Assembly: GCA_012656075.1 (NCBI GenBank)
Contig: JAAKBF010000105.1
Location: forward strand, 124,001-188,000
DNA length: 64,000 nucleotides
Direction of reading: 5' to 3'
Source of the DNA: Phytophthora hibernalis
Taxonomy: Eukaryota; Oomycota; Peronosporomycetes; Peronosporales; Peronosporaceae
How positions within the stretch are numbered: the stretch's first letter is position 1; every line of letters begins with the position of its first letter. A model generated the notes under the pieces. It made no database searches, was not told where the DNA came from, and saw nothing but the letters and a program-made list of their open reading frames with translations. The position numbers and the translations under genes are program-made. Positions 1 through 11,972 of this stretch are shown in pieces.

Positions 1-1252
1 GTCGATTGGCGTGACCCCGAGCAGTTGGACGCGATTCGCCACCTCAGTGCCATTGCTTCTTCGGGTGTTGCGTTGCACACCTCGGCTGGGTTCTTCGACA
101 TGGGCGTGGCACGCTCCAGCATTTTGCTGTTCAAGTACCTGACCAACACGCTGGATGCTGACACTGCCTCGCTGCTGCCCCCTCTTCCCAAGGACGCTCT
201 CGATGCGGTTGAGAAGGATACAACGCACCACCGTCTCACGCTTGGACCTTGAGTCACGCTGGTGTCGACAACGCAGATCCGTTTGCTCAGTCGAAGCAGA
301 AGTGCTTCTACCACCTCGACGAAGTGAGCCGCTTCTTCGACCACCACATGTACGCTAACCGCCGCAAGATCACCAAGATTGACGACGAGCTGCCTGTGCA
401 CTACTTCACCATGGCGCACAACCGCTGGAAAGAGTCGAGCACCTGGCCGCCGGCTTACCTGAGCGAGGAGGTGTTCTACCTTGGTGCTAACCAGGAGTTC
501 CAGGCCGAACCGGAGACCGAGACGAGTGAGGTGGCTCTGAACGTGAGCACGAAGCCTACGCTGGACGCAGTTTCGCGGTGGAATATGATGGATCACCTGT
601 TTGGTTTGCGCCCGATGTACTACCACGACCGCGCGCCTTTGGCTGATCAGTACATGACGTTCCTGACCCCGAGCTGTCGCTGACGGAGATCACTGGTGAG
701 GTGGAGCTCCGTCTTTTCTTCTCTGTGGACCAACCGGATGTCAACCTTGTGGCGTACCTGGAGGACGTTGACTACACGGCCCCGTTCCCGAACGAGAACA
801 AGCGCCCTGGCGTCACGTACATCACGGAGGCATTACTGAACCCGGTGCACCAGACGCTGCGTCCGGACTCGCATGTGCACTCTTTCAAGCGCGCCCACGG
901 CCGTGAAATCGTTCCCGGCCAGGTCTACGAGGCTGTTTTCCGCTTCGAACCGATCTCGTACGTTGTGAAGCGCGACCACCAGCTCCGCGTGTCCGTCGGT
1001 GTAACTAGCCCGCCCGACTTCGGTTCGGCCGGTGAGAAGGAGGCCACCGGGCTCACTATCCACTTCGGAGGCGACTACCCGACTAAACTTACGCTGCCGT
1101 CGTACGAGGGTGTGTACAAAGCCAACATTGTGCCACGCGCTGAGGTGGTCGACGACCTGGAGGCGATCCCGACTGAGTCTGCTGCGAAACCTTCGGACGA
1201 GGAGGTCGTGGACGAGTTCGCCGATGAGCCGGTGGCCAAGGACGAGCTGTAG
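1..1252 (+). CDS. CocE/NonD-type alpha/beta hydrolase, 3' part, KDEL-ended, two frame breaks
   Basis: The 5' end lies outside the window. Frame 1 (to about 249), frame 3 (about 249-665) and frame 2 (665-1252) together give the C-terminal half of the CocE/NonD (X-Pro dipeptidyl-peptidase-like) family. Around 244-258 a GP.SHAG stretch matches the family's GPWSHGG motif. The jelly-roll C-terminal domain runs from the segment near 686 (ITGEVELRL) to about 1110. At both junctions one missing base explains the change; at 249-251 a lost G in 'cct tgg agt' would do it. The last four residues are KDEL, a classical ER-retrieval signal, preceded by an acidic tail, so an ER-lumen hydrolase or esterase is inferred. 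The catalytic serine region is not in the window. Family call fairly sure; substrate unknown. Confidence 0.75.
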
Positions 1253-1355
1253 GTATGCAATAGGCACACGTCATTCCTCGAAGTATGCAGCGCTTTCGCT
1301 AGCGCAGCCATTTCAAATACATAGATCGTTGATGGGAATGGTGGTCTACATCTTG

Positions 1356-4300
1356 TCAGGTAAACAACAGCATCTGTACGCTGACAACGGCATGCGTGAC
1401 GGTATCTAGCACCGGTGCAAGCTCGTAGGTTATCACTGGGAAATTCTTGAGTTGTGGTCGCAGTGCTGTGACCATCGCCTCCACATCGACAAGCCCAGTG
1501 TCTTCATCGGCGAAGCAATCGTGCAGCTGGCCCCATTCGACAAACGTCAGGTGAACACCAGCACCTCCAGGCTCCGTACCAAGTGTTTGCTCCAGCTCGC
1601 ATCGAGATTGCATCTTCTTGCCTTTTGATCCGTCTTCGGAGCCAAACCTGGCAAAGGCACCGAACAATACGTGACTGGCACGAGCCACATCCACCTGCCA
1701 CGCTGCGTCTGTGAACTCCCACAGCAATTGACGCATCTTCAAGAGTATCGATCGAGACAAAGTCGATTCCACTCGCACTTCGTTGTCCTTAGGCGAATCG
1801 GAATCTTCGTCAGCTTCGAGCTGGGGTTGGCGGGTGTCAATTACGCCTGTGATCACTTCCTTCCGCGTGTAGACGTTTTGCAAGTCCATTCGAAGCTTCC
1901 CATACACTTTGGCTTCAGTGCAACCAGTAGGGAGCTCCACGTCCTTACCAATCCATTGCACGAAATGGTCACAGCTCATTTCATGTGCAGTCGCCCTGAA
2001 AGCTGAAAGGCCCAACGATGGCCATCTTCACCCATGTAGAGCGAGTGCACCGTCAAGTTTGACGCATCAATTGGATGCAGCTCAGCGATTAATGAACGAG
2101 CGTTAAATCCTTGAGAGCAGAGGTTCACGGGCTGAGAGAAAGACCCAAGGTGGCCTCGGGAAGTCAGCGTAAGAGAGACGGCAGCAACTGGTGCCTGTCG
2201 CGAACGCTCCAGCATACCCTGCATCTTTCGGGCACGAGTAGACACGGTGATCAGGTCGTGGCACACGCCAAGCGCGCCTGAAATCTGCCGAGTCAAAATC
2301 GGTAGCGTGCTTAGCTGCTCGCTACGACTACCGGCCGCTACAGCTGGATGTTCACGGGGAAAAAGCAGTACCAATATACCTACGATCTCCTGCGCGTAAT
2401 TGCTCCACACCGGACATGCCACCACTGCATGTCGAGTAAATCCCAATCGTACGTCGGAGCGCGTGGCTTTCATCGTATACTTGTCTACACGAGGACGTGA
2501 ACGTCGACTTGCTGCTGAAGTTGGCTTTGAAGCGGAACCACCATCGTGGTGTTGGTTGACTGCTGTAGTTTCTCCATCTTCGTCGTCAACAATCCAGTTC
2601 TTGACGATGACAGCGCTGCTACGCATCAGCACTTGTTGGAAGAGCCCTTCGCTTGCTGGTGCACGGAGTGTTTGATCAGTCACCACCGACAGCTTTCGCG
2701 ATTGGGCACCCAACGACGGGATAAAGCTCATTCCAGTACCTCCTCGGGTATCGGTAGCTGCGTTTTGCGTATTTGTAGTGGAGCCGTGAGGTGTTGCGTT
2801 TGTTACAAGTGAAGCTGCAGCTTGTGGAGATATCTTTGACGTCCACATATGACGTTCACGTCCCTTGTCAACAGGATGGCCGCTTTCCTCCCACAAGTAA
2901 AGATGGGCCGTTGTTTCGGCATCGAAAATGCTCACGCAGGCATTGTAGACAGCATTAATGACGCCAATGACACTCATTTCCTTGAAAATGACATAGATGC
3001 ATCAAGGAGTAAAGCAATTTGCTCCTTCTGACGTAACATGCGGTGCTTCTCCAGAATGGCGGCCAGTACACTGCAGCTCTGGCTCTGGACTATGGACAGG
3101 AACAAGTCGTGCTTGTCAAAATTGTTTTTGCGCCCCTTGCTGTTTACAAGTTGAAGCAGGCCCACAAGCTTCTTCCCGGAGTCACTGTAGTGAAAACACC
3201 TTCCTCACCGTTTTTGGAGAGTCTGTTCATCCCTGCGAGTATACCTTCTGAGTCTTCGACAACCAACGGGGCAAACAACACGTTTCGAGCAGGAATACCA
3301 CTGAGACTGTCAACAAATGGGTTGAACGAACTAGCTTTCCTGATATCATTGACAATTGTGAGCTGCTGTGACCGCACGGCTTCTTCCATCAGAGACCCAG
3401 CGTAGGTGGATTCAGACAGTGCAATCCGATAACGGCGTTTGTGGTGGAATGTCACCAGCTCGTGGGTATCCGGGTCTACGACATAGACCGCAGCACCTTC
3501 GACTCCAATAATCTGCTCAGCCGCAGTTCCAAGACTTACAATGGCTTCCACGAGATCTCCGTCGGAAATGAGTTTGCCCACATTCCAACATAGCTCCTGA
3601 TTTCTTTGGAAAAGTTGCGAGTTCTCGATGGCCAAAGCAATGAGCTTTGATATCGTTTGAAGCAAAAACTCGTCTTTTGCACGGAACGGAGCGCCTCCTG
3701 ATTTGTTGATGACCTGTACAACACCAAGCAGAGTTTGCTCTCTCGGAGGGTGTTCTGGGGTCTTTTCCTCCTTGCCTTCTTCACCTTTGCCCGAACTAGC
3801 AGCTCCAGGCTTATCTGATGTTCCCATATTCGATATAATCGGGACTGTCAGCATGCTCTTGGTGCGATAATGAGTCTTCTGATCCCATGCAGAGTTAAAC
3901 CGCGGGTCGTCGTAGGCATCTGGAATGTTAATTGACTGCTGTGTTTCAGCCACCAACCCAACGATACCTTGCCCAAAGTGAATCGTCATTCCCGTGTTCG
4001 CCTTTTGCGCAGACCGCTGGTAAACTTCGACACCAGCGCCACTGATATCACTGTGCCAGTTGTGGAGTGTTCGGTTTGCACAGTCGGCAACAAACAGCGA
4101 GCAACGGTCCGCGTCCAGAATGTTCTTGGCATTTTCAATCACAACCTTGCCCAGCTCATCAAAATGGAGGCAGGTAAAAATCTCGGGTGCTAGCTGGATG
4201 AACGTTTCCTCGTTGACCTTGTTGCTCTCGACGTCCGTAAAATAAGCGACTTTGGGGAGCAATCCACTTGAAAATGGCAAACCAGTGTCAACAGCGCCTG

Positions 4301-6301
4301 GTCTTCTGGAGTGAACGCATCGCATCTCTCCAAGGCAATTGAAAGACCCAACGCTTCCACTTGTGTCAACTTTCCACAGACCTGAACCACCGCCAGAACG
4401 AGATTGTCATGCAAAATCGGCACGAGCAGTGTCGAGGCGTACGGATGCATCACCAAGCGATCTGCGTTGTCAGTTGCCACGGAATAGCTAGGGTGTCGAG
4501 CCATTTGGCCAGCAGATAACAGCAGTGCACGTTTGGTATGGTAAACGTGCGCCGCCAATCCACACGGCACTGCCGCCGAAATCGAGTTTGGTGAACCCGC
4601 TGAATAATTCAAAGGGGGCAACGCAGAGCGCACAGTGCTCATTTGAGGCTTGCTTGAGTCAGTTAGCTTGGCCTTCTCGGCAATGTCCTCAGGCGCAAGG
4701 CGTGACGGCATCCGGCACCAAAATTCTTGCTCCGATTTATCAACGACCAGCACAAGTACTTGTTCAGCTTGCACTAGCTCACGACATTCTTCCGTCAGGA
4801 CTTCAGCAAGCTGATACATGTGGGTACTTTCCGCGACGTTTTGAAGCGAGCGTGCCATCACCTGGAAAGCGTGATGTAGTGTTAGCATCTGCGATCCGCA
4901 GTGCCGCACCTCCCGGAGCCAGTCTCGAGTGCTACGATCCAGTGTGTTATCGTGTAGGGCCATGAGTTGGTGGCTGAGCAATTGTTCAAACGCTTGACCC
5001 ACGTGTGAAGTAAATGACGCAGGTGCCAGTGATGAAGTAGGCACTGTGATTACTTCGCACGGTCGGTCTTTGTTGATATCGCACGAGCTGTTGGTGGCAA
5101 CGACAGGAAGCGGAAGCAATCCCTTCCAAATGTCATCCGAGAAAATATTCTTCACTTGTAAACTCTCGTCGGCCGGCAGTGCCGTTTGACGATACGCCAG
5201 CTACCAAAGTCGTACTCTTTCTGCGATGTGCGGCAGTTGTGGAACCACTCGGAGTCGGAGGTGTGCTGCAGTAAAGCTGCCGAGTTCGCTGCAAGCGTAG
5301 CTCATTATCTTTTTCTTGAATCACGCCATGAGTTTTCTCCAGAAGACGCTCTAGTCGTGACAACTCGTGTGAATAGTTGGCCAATTGGTGCGCGTGGCGC
5401 TGTTGAAGCTCCTTACGTTCCTCCTCTGCCTTCTCAAGTTTTGTCATGTACACTTCCAGTGAGTGTGCATCCTGAGATTGAGATTTTCCACCGCATGTGC
5501 ACCCCAGAGCTTCTGTCATTACCACAGGAGTTCTTGCTCGCGGACTTTTCCGTTTACCACAGCTCGAAGGTGACAGTGGTGGCCGCCGAAGCGGGGAGCG
5601 CGGCGTTACTATTCTTGATCCTTCATCTTTTTCATCTCTCGGGCTGGTCGGCCGTGACACAGCGGGTAGCGATGCTTCATGATTCCTTCCCCACTAAGAG
5701 TAGTGGGGTGGAGAGCTCGAAGTGTTTGCTTGTGCATCAGCACCTCAGCACGTAAACTATCGATCAACTGTACGTGCTGCTTCTTTTCTTCGGTCAGGTG
5801 CGCCACCAACTTGTTTTGCTGCCCGAGCTGATGACTGAGACGCTTGTTCACTGCTCGCAGATGAGAGATGACTGTGTACGTATGCTGGTCATAGTAAATC
5901 AGAGTTTGACGCTCTCGTTCTCGCTTAGCCGTCTTGACTCGTGCTGTCGGTTTCTTCGAGCTCAAATCGTCAACGAAAGTGTCCTGCTCACTATTTACTT
6001 CGCCCACAGTGCTAACGTAGTCACTGATGTCAACCGTAACATCTTCGCTTTCGATTTCTGCAGCTGTTGTTTCACTCGGTACCAACTCCGACCCATAATC
6101 TGCTGGCACACCTCCTTCGTCATCGTCATTTTCTTCTTCTCCATCACCATTTTCTTCTTCACTGTCCTCGGATTCGAAGGAATCCGCGTACGACTCGGTC
6201 TCATCATCTCCCGCTCGCATGGGACCATCAACACTGCGTCGCGCTCTCATAAACGTTGGAAACGGCGCATTCATCGCCGAAGTTAACTTTGGATTGGGCA
6301 T
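1356..6301 (-). CDS. Large multi-GAF-domain protein with N-terminal coiled coil, several frame breaks
   Basis: Consecutive minus-strand frames (6301-5609, 5660-5133, 5155-4190, 4325-3144, 3165-2974, 2977-1976, 2015-1356) overlap and read as one protein of about 1,600 residues. The N-terminus is very acidic, then a coiled coil rich in Gln/Glu. Four GAF-like domains follow: about 4.9-4.3 kb, 4.2-3.6 kb (CSLFVAD ... GIVGLVAETQQ ... GVVQVINKSGG), 3.55-3.0 kb (ending GLLQLVNSKG) and 2.97-2.2 kb. The last 220 residues are unassigned. GAF domains bind cyclic nucleotides or other small ligands or dimerise; no HD-type phosphodiesterase, cyclase or kinase domain is visible, so it is a sensor or scaffold rather than a recognisable PDE. 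The ATG at 6301 is the first in frame, but the frame is open upstream to a stop near 6400, so a 5' exon is possible. Confidence 0.75.
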
Positions 6302-6680
6302 GCCCTGCGCCTGCTGGTATGAAGGCGGGGACCAACCATCTTGGCAGCTCTCGTCGGAGACATGAGACGGATCTCGACTTGCATTCGTGTCATGCTGCTA
6401 TGACTCCTAAACGGACGACAACTGAGAAGGGGTCGCTGTTCTTGGTCAAGTCGCTAAAACGAGAACTCTAAAAACACTCGAGCCTTGATGCAGTAGTGTG
6501 GACACCATCTTGACAACTGTAAACGAATCCCATGCTGGCCCCCTGTACAAGCAAGAAGGCAAAATAAACACCACACAGCACGAGACACAAACCGTTATTC
6601 AATATACAACTTCGCAGCATTTTGCTACGAAGTATTTGGTGCCGTATCACGAACTACGACAATCAGCAACGCCAAAAGCC
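6302..6680. other. Intergenic spacer between two minus-strand genes
   Basis: The right part is presumably the 3' UTR of the ubiquitin-like gene and the left part the promoter or a missing 5' exon of the GAF gene. The stretch 6302-6395 is open in the GAF frame and ends at a possible acceptor (atagcag on the minus strand). Nothing else recognised. Confidence 0.4.
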
Positions 6681-9102
6681 TTAGTCCACTTCATCCAAGT
6701 CCAAATCCTCCTCGATACTGCTGGAATCACTTGGGCTACGGGAACGGTTGCTAGCATTCTCACGAGACCAATGTGCCGGGGTCGACGACGAAGAGGAAGC
6801 TGACGAAGACGGGGACGATGAGGAGGACGAAGGAAGCGAAAAGCCGGAAACCAGCTCAACAGGTTGGCTCGATTCGTCTGGAGAGCTGTCGGTTCGTTGT
6901 GAACAAGGTTCCGCACACCACTGAGAGTGCGCCGCATTACCTCCAGAAACGTTGGGAACCCCGACGATGAAGACGAATCCACCGATGCAGACGACGCTCG
7001 CGCATTGTCATCGTGATCATTCCCATTTAGTTGTTCGGATGCTCGAGCTCGAATGCGCTCCTCGGCCGCGGCTACTTCTGATGACACCAATCGTACTACT
7101 TGAGTACTGCGAATTATCTTCGCTTTGAGGAGTGCGCGGAGACGATATTTGAGCTGACGGCGAAGGAGGACGATACGCCAATCGACCGCCCTGCATGGCA
7201 TCAGAATGTGTGTAGCTCATGCTAGAGTCATCATCACTGTCATCGTTGTCGCCATCATGACTAAACGAAGGCCCGAAAAAGTCATCCGACAGAAAAGCGT
7301 CCAGATCCCGTGCCACTGATCGCTGCTGAGGATTTGGCTCACTTGCCTGCGAGTGACTGCGGTGGCGGTAGGAGCCCAACAGGGGCACACGGCTGTGATC
7401 GACATCGTCATCTGGGTTGGAATTTCTACTTTCGTCAAAGCCAAATGAGCTTCGGGTCGGAGGCGTAGAGGGCATCTGAACCGTTCGGACAGTACCACCT
7501 GCATTTGCACTGTTCCCCGTTTCATTGTTACCACGAGTCAGTGAAGCGAAAGATGATAGCGAAGCTGGCGCGACAATCGCGTGGATATGCACGTCGATAC
7601 TGCGTCTCGGCTGGTTGGGCTCACTTGGCGTGTTTGGAGACGTGGTGATCAGATCGCGAATTGATAGCGAATTGTCTTGAGTTTCCATGGACGCTGACAC
7701 ATTTGAAGCTTGCTGTTGTGCAGCACCTCCATGTCCATGACGCAACACCGCTGAGCGGCGTTCTTGCTGTCGCTGCGAGGAGCCTCTGAGCTCTGGACGT
7801 AGCAACGGATCAAGGTAGCGCACCGAATCCATCAGCAGCCGTCCAAATCGATCAAAGAGCGGCGCCACCATGTGGGCAACCTCCGACACTTCACTTCCTC
7901 GAGTTTCTTCTCCCTCCTCTGTCGTAGCCGGGCTCGATAAGTCCGCCAAACCCTCAAACATCCCTTGAATAGGTTCAGGTTCGCTTGGCGAACGTTGACT
8001 CCGCTCCTCTCGTCTAATGTCCTCTTCACACAGCTCCGCCAGGCGGTCAATGTGGGGCATCATTTCCTCATCAAGTTCCTCACATCGACGACCATTCGTC
8101 GCACATCATTATCACCAACTCGAGGCGCACTGGGTACCCGCGTCGTGGGAACGGGCGACATGCGTTGTGCATTCTGCGTGTGAGGAGTGCGCGTACGGAA
8201 GGCGGCGATGCGCCCGAGTCAAAGTCGAGCCACTCGTCCCAGCGCGTGGGCCAGCCATGATAATGGACCAGCACTTTCCCGTCGGCGATGTCCATGACCG
8301 TGGACTCGAGCCACTGGTTCACTGTGTCCTTCACATCGAGCCACTGGCCCACAAAGAACTGGCGCGGGCCACGCTGCATCGTCGTCTCCTGCATCTGTAC
8401 CTGCAGTTCATTAACCCGGCCTGACTCTCCCAACGCCGCCGTTGACAGCACCGTCCGCATAGTGAGAAGGCCTTGCGTAATAGGTTCCAAGTCAGGTGCG
8501 GCCTGGGCCACATTCTGGCCGAGACCCATAGCGTCGGCCGCTTCTTGCGGGGACTCGCCCATCTCGTCCAGGATCTCGCGCAGCATGGGCAGCGGCTGGG
8601 GCGTGGCGGGGACCGAGCGTCTCAGGGCCGAGCGGAGTCTGGCCAGGTTCCAGGCCTGGCCGTCGCCTTCCGGACCGGGCCGCCGTCTCGCAGCCCCGGC
8701 CACGTCCTGTTCCTGTTCGGCCACGTTCGTCTGCGTCGCGTTGCTGCTGGCCGCGCTGTTGGCCGCACGGGGCGGCAGCTTGGCCACCAGGTGCACCGTG
8801 TGGCCGTCCTGCAGGTCGTAGGCGGCCAGCGCCGCGCCGTCCTTGAGCAGCTTCCCGCGGTAGATGAGGCGCTGTCTGGGGACCGGAACGGCCGTGGCCA
8901 GCGCCACTTTGGCCCGGAATTCGGCCACCGACATGGACAAGGCCGCCTCCACGTCGAACACGCGCTCGTCCAGCGTCTTGAGTCGCAGGTGCAGCGCGTC
9001 GGAGGCGGGTGCTGCGGCCGGTGGGGTCGATGGAGACGTGGGCGAGTCAGGAGGCGTATGCGGGGACGACGGGGCCGCCGGGTCGGCCGGCAAGCGCTCC
9101 AT
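6681..9102 (-). CDS. Ubiquitin-like domain protein (BAG6/Herp-like architecture), three frame breaks
   Basis: Start chosen at the ATG at 9102; the open frame reaches further upstream only through a TTG. Residues about 35-110 form a ubiquitin-like fold (LRLKTLDERVFDVEAALSMS ... RLIYRGKLLKD ... DGHTVHLVAKLP). After a Pro/Ala-rich linker come helical segments and, near 8250, a Trp-rich motif (WPTRWDEWLDF) like that of Tudor-knot/MBT-type modules. The next frame (8063-7017) is Ser/Asp-rich and disordered; 7.15-6.68 kb returns to a helical and then Ser-rich tail that ends DLDEVD at 6681. Frame changes near 8.07, 7.1 and 6.86 kb each restore sensible sequence. The order UBL - central helices - disordered tail resembles BAG6/scythe-type chaperone adaptors, but no BAG domain is seen, so a proteostasis role is only inferred. 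Confidence 0.65.
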
Positions 9103-9311
9103 CAGGACGGGACGAAGGTCCAAATGAGGCGGTTGTTCTCGACGTGCACTTTGAAGTCATCAAGGGCTCGGTGTCAGGTATACTATACTCTGGATAAAGT
9201 TGGTGTATACTCCAGATATTAATATATTTATATCAATGTTATATTTATATTACTGCCATTGCTTTATGTGTAGTACTATTACTTACAAACGGTAATTTGA
9301 AGTATCAAATA

Positions 9312-9819
9312 CTACCTCCGTCCCGAAAAATAATGTGCATTTAACTATTATGTGAGGCACACAATGTTTTTAAGGAATATTATTGACCAAGATTGGGTCA
9401 AACCTAACTATGTACGCAATTTGATTGGTCAATATGTGGTCGTTAGTTTATCCATACCAGTAATCAGTGTCGAATTGCAGGATTGTTTGCATATCTGTGC
9501 GGATCGATTGGGCGTTAAACTATCTAAACGCATGCTAACCCAACAGCTGTGGACACAAAGATTGGGCTGGTTGAATCCGCAACTGGATCAGATAAATATT
9601 GATAGCGCTGCGAAATTTTTAGTCGCCCGACTTGATAGGTGTGTTTGTGAAAGTGTATGTAGTGGTCCAAGGAGGCAACCAGTGTAAATGTAAAAAATAG
9701 AGCAGCCGCACAAGACAGCTATCACCCCAAAGAGGTCCTACGCGATGTATCAATCGTTCTGTGAGTAAACGTATAAATATCATTACCTGTATGCACATTA
9801 TGTTTCGGGCCGGAGGTAG
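9312..9819. mobile_element. Stowaway/mariner-like TIR element, 508 bp, TA target duplication
   Basis: Imperfect terminal inverted repeats of about 29 bp: the left end (9312-9340) begins ctacctccgtcccgaaa and continues to taatgtgcat; the right end (9791-9819) is its reverse complement with few mismatches. Both ends are flanked by TA (9310-9311 and 9820-9821), the target duplication of Tc1/mariner elements. The 'CTACCTCCGTCCC' terminus is very close to the Stowaway/plant mariner consensus. Inside, 9352-9687 (+) is open for 111 codons with a helical segment (DRLGVKLSKRML) but no DDE motif, so it is a non-autonomous element or transposase relic. Confidence 0.7.
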
Positions 9820-9832
9820 TACTACGTAGTAC
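9819..9832. repeat. 14-bp perfect palindrome at element edge
   Basis: gtactac followed by its reverse complement gtagtac overlaps the right end of the TIR element. Between 9833 and the next gene at 10144 the sequence is otherwise featureless intergenic DNA. Confidence 0.5.
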
Positions 9833-10143
9833 ACTATAGTACTTCGAACTACTCAACCAACGACATCAACGTATCTGCTTTACGTTTAGCACAAGCTTAT
9901 CGGATATATTGTCTCGACACGAATGGCCTTGGGCGTCATAGACCTCGCTGAGTGCCTCAACGGGTTTGAGAAAGTGTCCCTTTCAGGCTCTATAGGAATA
10001 CTACGGGCGTTCTGTAGGATGCCTAAAAGTTGAAACAGTTCGTACATTAAAGGTTGTTACTTCCGCGACGAGCAGACAGCGTCGAGGCGGGTAGCTCCTT
10101 GAAAACAAGCCTTTGATCGTCCGCACTCTTTTCGCACCGTCAC

Positions 10144-11022
10144 TTAATCGCTTTTCTTGGCCGCCGACGCACCGCTACCCACTACGAGCTTCAATAACAG
10201 CAGCGAGTACCCAGCGGCCACGGAGCCCGCCACCTTGAACTGCAAGTCCTCCCCCAGCTGCGAGATGCCCCATCCGCCACTATACACGCCGAGAATAACG
10301 CTGCAGCCTGTAGCCCAGTAAGTTATCGTTCCAGTCACAGAATTTGCTACGTACCTCCGCCCAGGAACGCCAGGGTGCCGCCGATGCGGTGGCCCGGGTT
10401 CTTCCACTGCCAGCTGGTCTTCTTGCCTCCAAAGGTGGTGGCGAGGCCCTGCACATTGATGAACGACAGTCACTACCGTCAGTACCAATGCAGCATAACC
10501 CAACAACAACCACAACTGCAAACCCACGCCGAGCATATTGAGCGTCGCCAGCGTCGCCGTGGCTCCCGCGATCCACGAGTGCGTGGAAGTGAAGTGCTCC
10601 TTGCCAAAGGCGTTCTTGGTCATGTACGCCGCCGCTCCGCCAGCACTGAGTAGCAGCATGGCCAGCACTTGGGAGAACATGTGCAGCTGGGACAGAAACA
10701 CTCTAACACCACAGCAACGTCAGTACCGGTATCCAGTCCACCAAAGAGACTCAAAGCTCCACGTCCGTACCGAGTCTTGAAGTCCGTCACGCTCTTGCGC
10801 TCCAGCATCACGTACAGGCCCCTGTACACAGTCAATTAGCATAACATTTGCAGCGCACAATATTGCAGACTCCTTACAGGGGAAGCAGAGCAGGAAAGCC
10901 ACGGCGTTGGCCGCCGGGTGCACGGAGAACAGCGACGGTGCAGACGCGCACTTGGACAGGATCGTAGCACAGGGCGCGCCCAGCAGTCCACCCAGCACCA
11001 GCAGTTCCAGCTTCTTGACCAT
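10144..11022 (-). CDS. Cytochrome b561-domain membrane protein, tandem copy A (five exons)
   Basis: Transmembrane haem protein of the cytochrome b561/CYB561D2 type, moving electrons across an endomembrane (ascorbate or ferric substrates in the family). Exons by GT..AG and alignment to the neighbouring paralogue: 11022-about 10877, 10821-10771, 10702-10528, 10448-10355 and 10307-10144; introns 2-4 are 68, 79 and 47 bp. The four haem-ligand histidines of the family are all in place: SVHPA, SQLHMF, STHSWIAG and NPGHRIGG. Five to six hydrophobic segments; C-terminus lysine-rich (AAKKSD). The junction of exons 1 and 2 is one base out of phase; an extra C in the cccc run before the donor would restore it. 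Same strand and 140 bp from paralogue B, so a tandem duplication. Confidence 0.75.
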
Positions 11023-11162
11023 GATATCCTACGGTGGAGGTGTGCTCGACGGATGCAATTGAGAAGTGGCTGCACCACCAGAAGCACACAATTTAGACTG
11101 TATTTTTGTAAAGGGAACACAAAAAACGGCATGGTAATCGGCGCATGACGTCATCAGCCGCT

Positions 11163-11972
11163 TCACGCCACCTTGGCCACCTTCTTGAGCTGCACTTGAC
11201 CCTCGCGTCGTTGCAATACGAGCGATTTACCCAGCAAAGTCACGTGGGCTGCGATGATGAGCACCGTGAGCTGGAATTGCCGCTCCGGAGAGAAGTTGCG
11301 CGTCCCCCACGAACTCGTGTGCAGTCCGTAGAGCATGGTGGCCACGCCGCCAATGTAGATGAGTACACCCGTCAGCACGTGCGTCTCGTCCTTCCACTGC
11401 CAATTGGCCTTGTCGCCCTCGAACGTCAGTAGCAGTCCCTGGAACACGTTGAGCGCGAAGAACATGCCCGTGACCAGCGCTGCCCACGAGTGTGGCGTCG
11501 TCAAGTGCGACGATCCGTCGTTTTCCTTGGCAATGTAGACTGCGACGCCTGCAGCAGCCACCAGCACGCCCGCCGACACGTTCAGCAGCAGATGCAGCTT
11601 GGTCAGCCACACGCTGCACACCAACCACCGGAACTCGGTCAATACCCTGAGCGGATTTCAATGCAAAAACGTTGTCCACGCACCGCTTAGCGTGGTTCGT
11701 CTCGTCCTTCCGTTGAAGCATCGCTTGCAACGCGCTGCATTACATTACATTGGGGTGCACAACCACCGGGACGAAATGTCAGTGATAGAGGATTGCTACA
11801 TGAAAAAGCTGCTCAGTATTTAATACCTGGGCAAACACACGAGCATCGCCAATGCATTGAACGCCGGGTGCAGAGCGAAGAGAGACCCGTCGGCCACACA
11901 TCGCTCCAGGATCACGGTGCACGGCAGCATGAACAGCGTCGCAGTGAGCATGAGCTCCGACCGACGAGTCAT
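11163..11972 (-). CDS. Cytochrome b561-domain membrane protein, tandem copy B (three exons)
   Basis: Paralogue of the gene at 10144-11022. Exons 11972-11827, 11734-11684 and 11613-11163 (introns 92 and 70 bp) give an unbroken protein of about 215 residues. Haem-ligand histidines are seen in FALHPAFNA, TKLHLLLN, TPHSWAAL and KDETHVLTG, the usual b561 spacing. The first two introns are at the same positions and phases as in copy A, but the last two introns of A are absent here, so introns were gained in A or lost in B after duplication. The ATG at 11972 is the first in frame. Likely an endomembrane electron carrier; the physiological substrate cannot be told from sequence. Confidence 0.8.

Noticed and set aside
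249..700. Programmed frameshifting or introns at the CocE breaks
   Set aside because: No GT..AG pair fits, and a single missing base restores the family motif; no slippery heptamer is seen.
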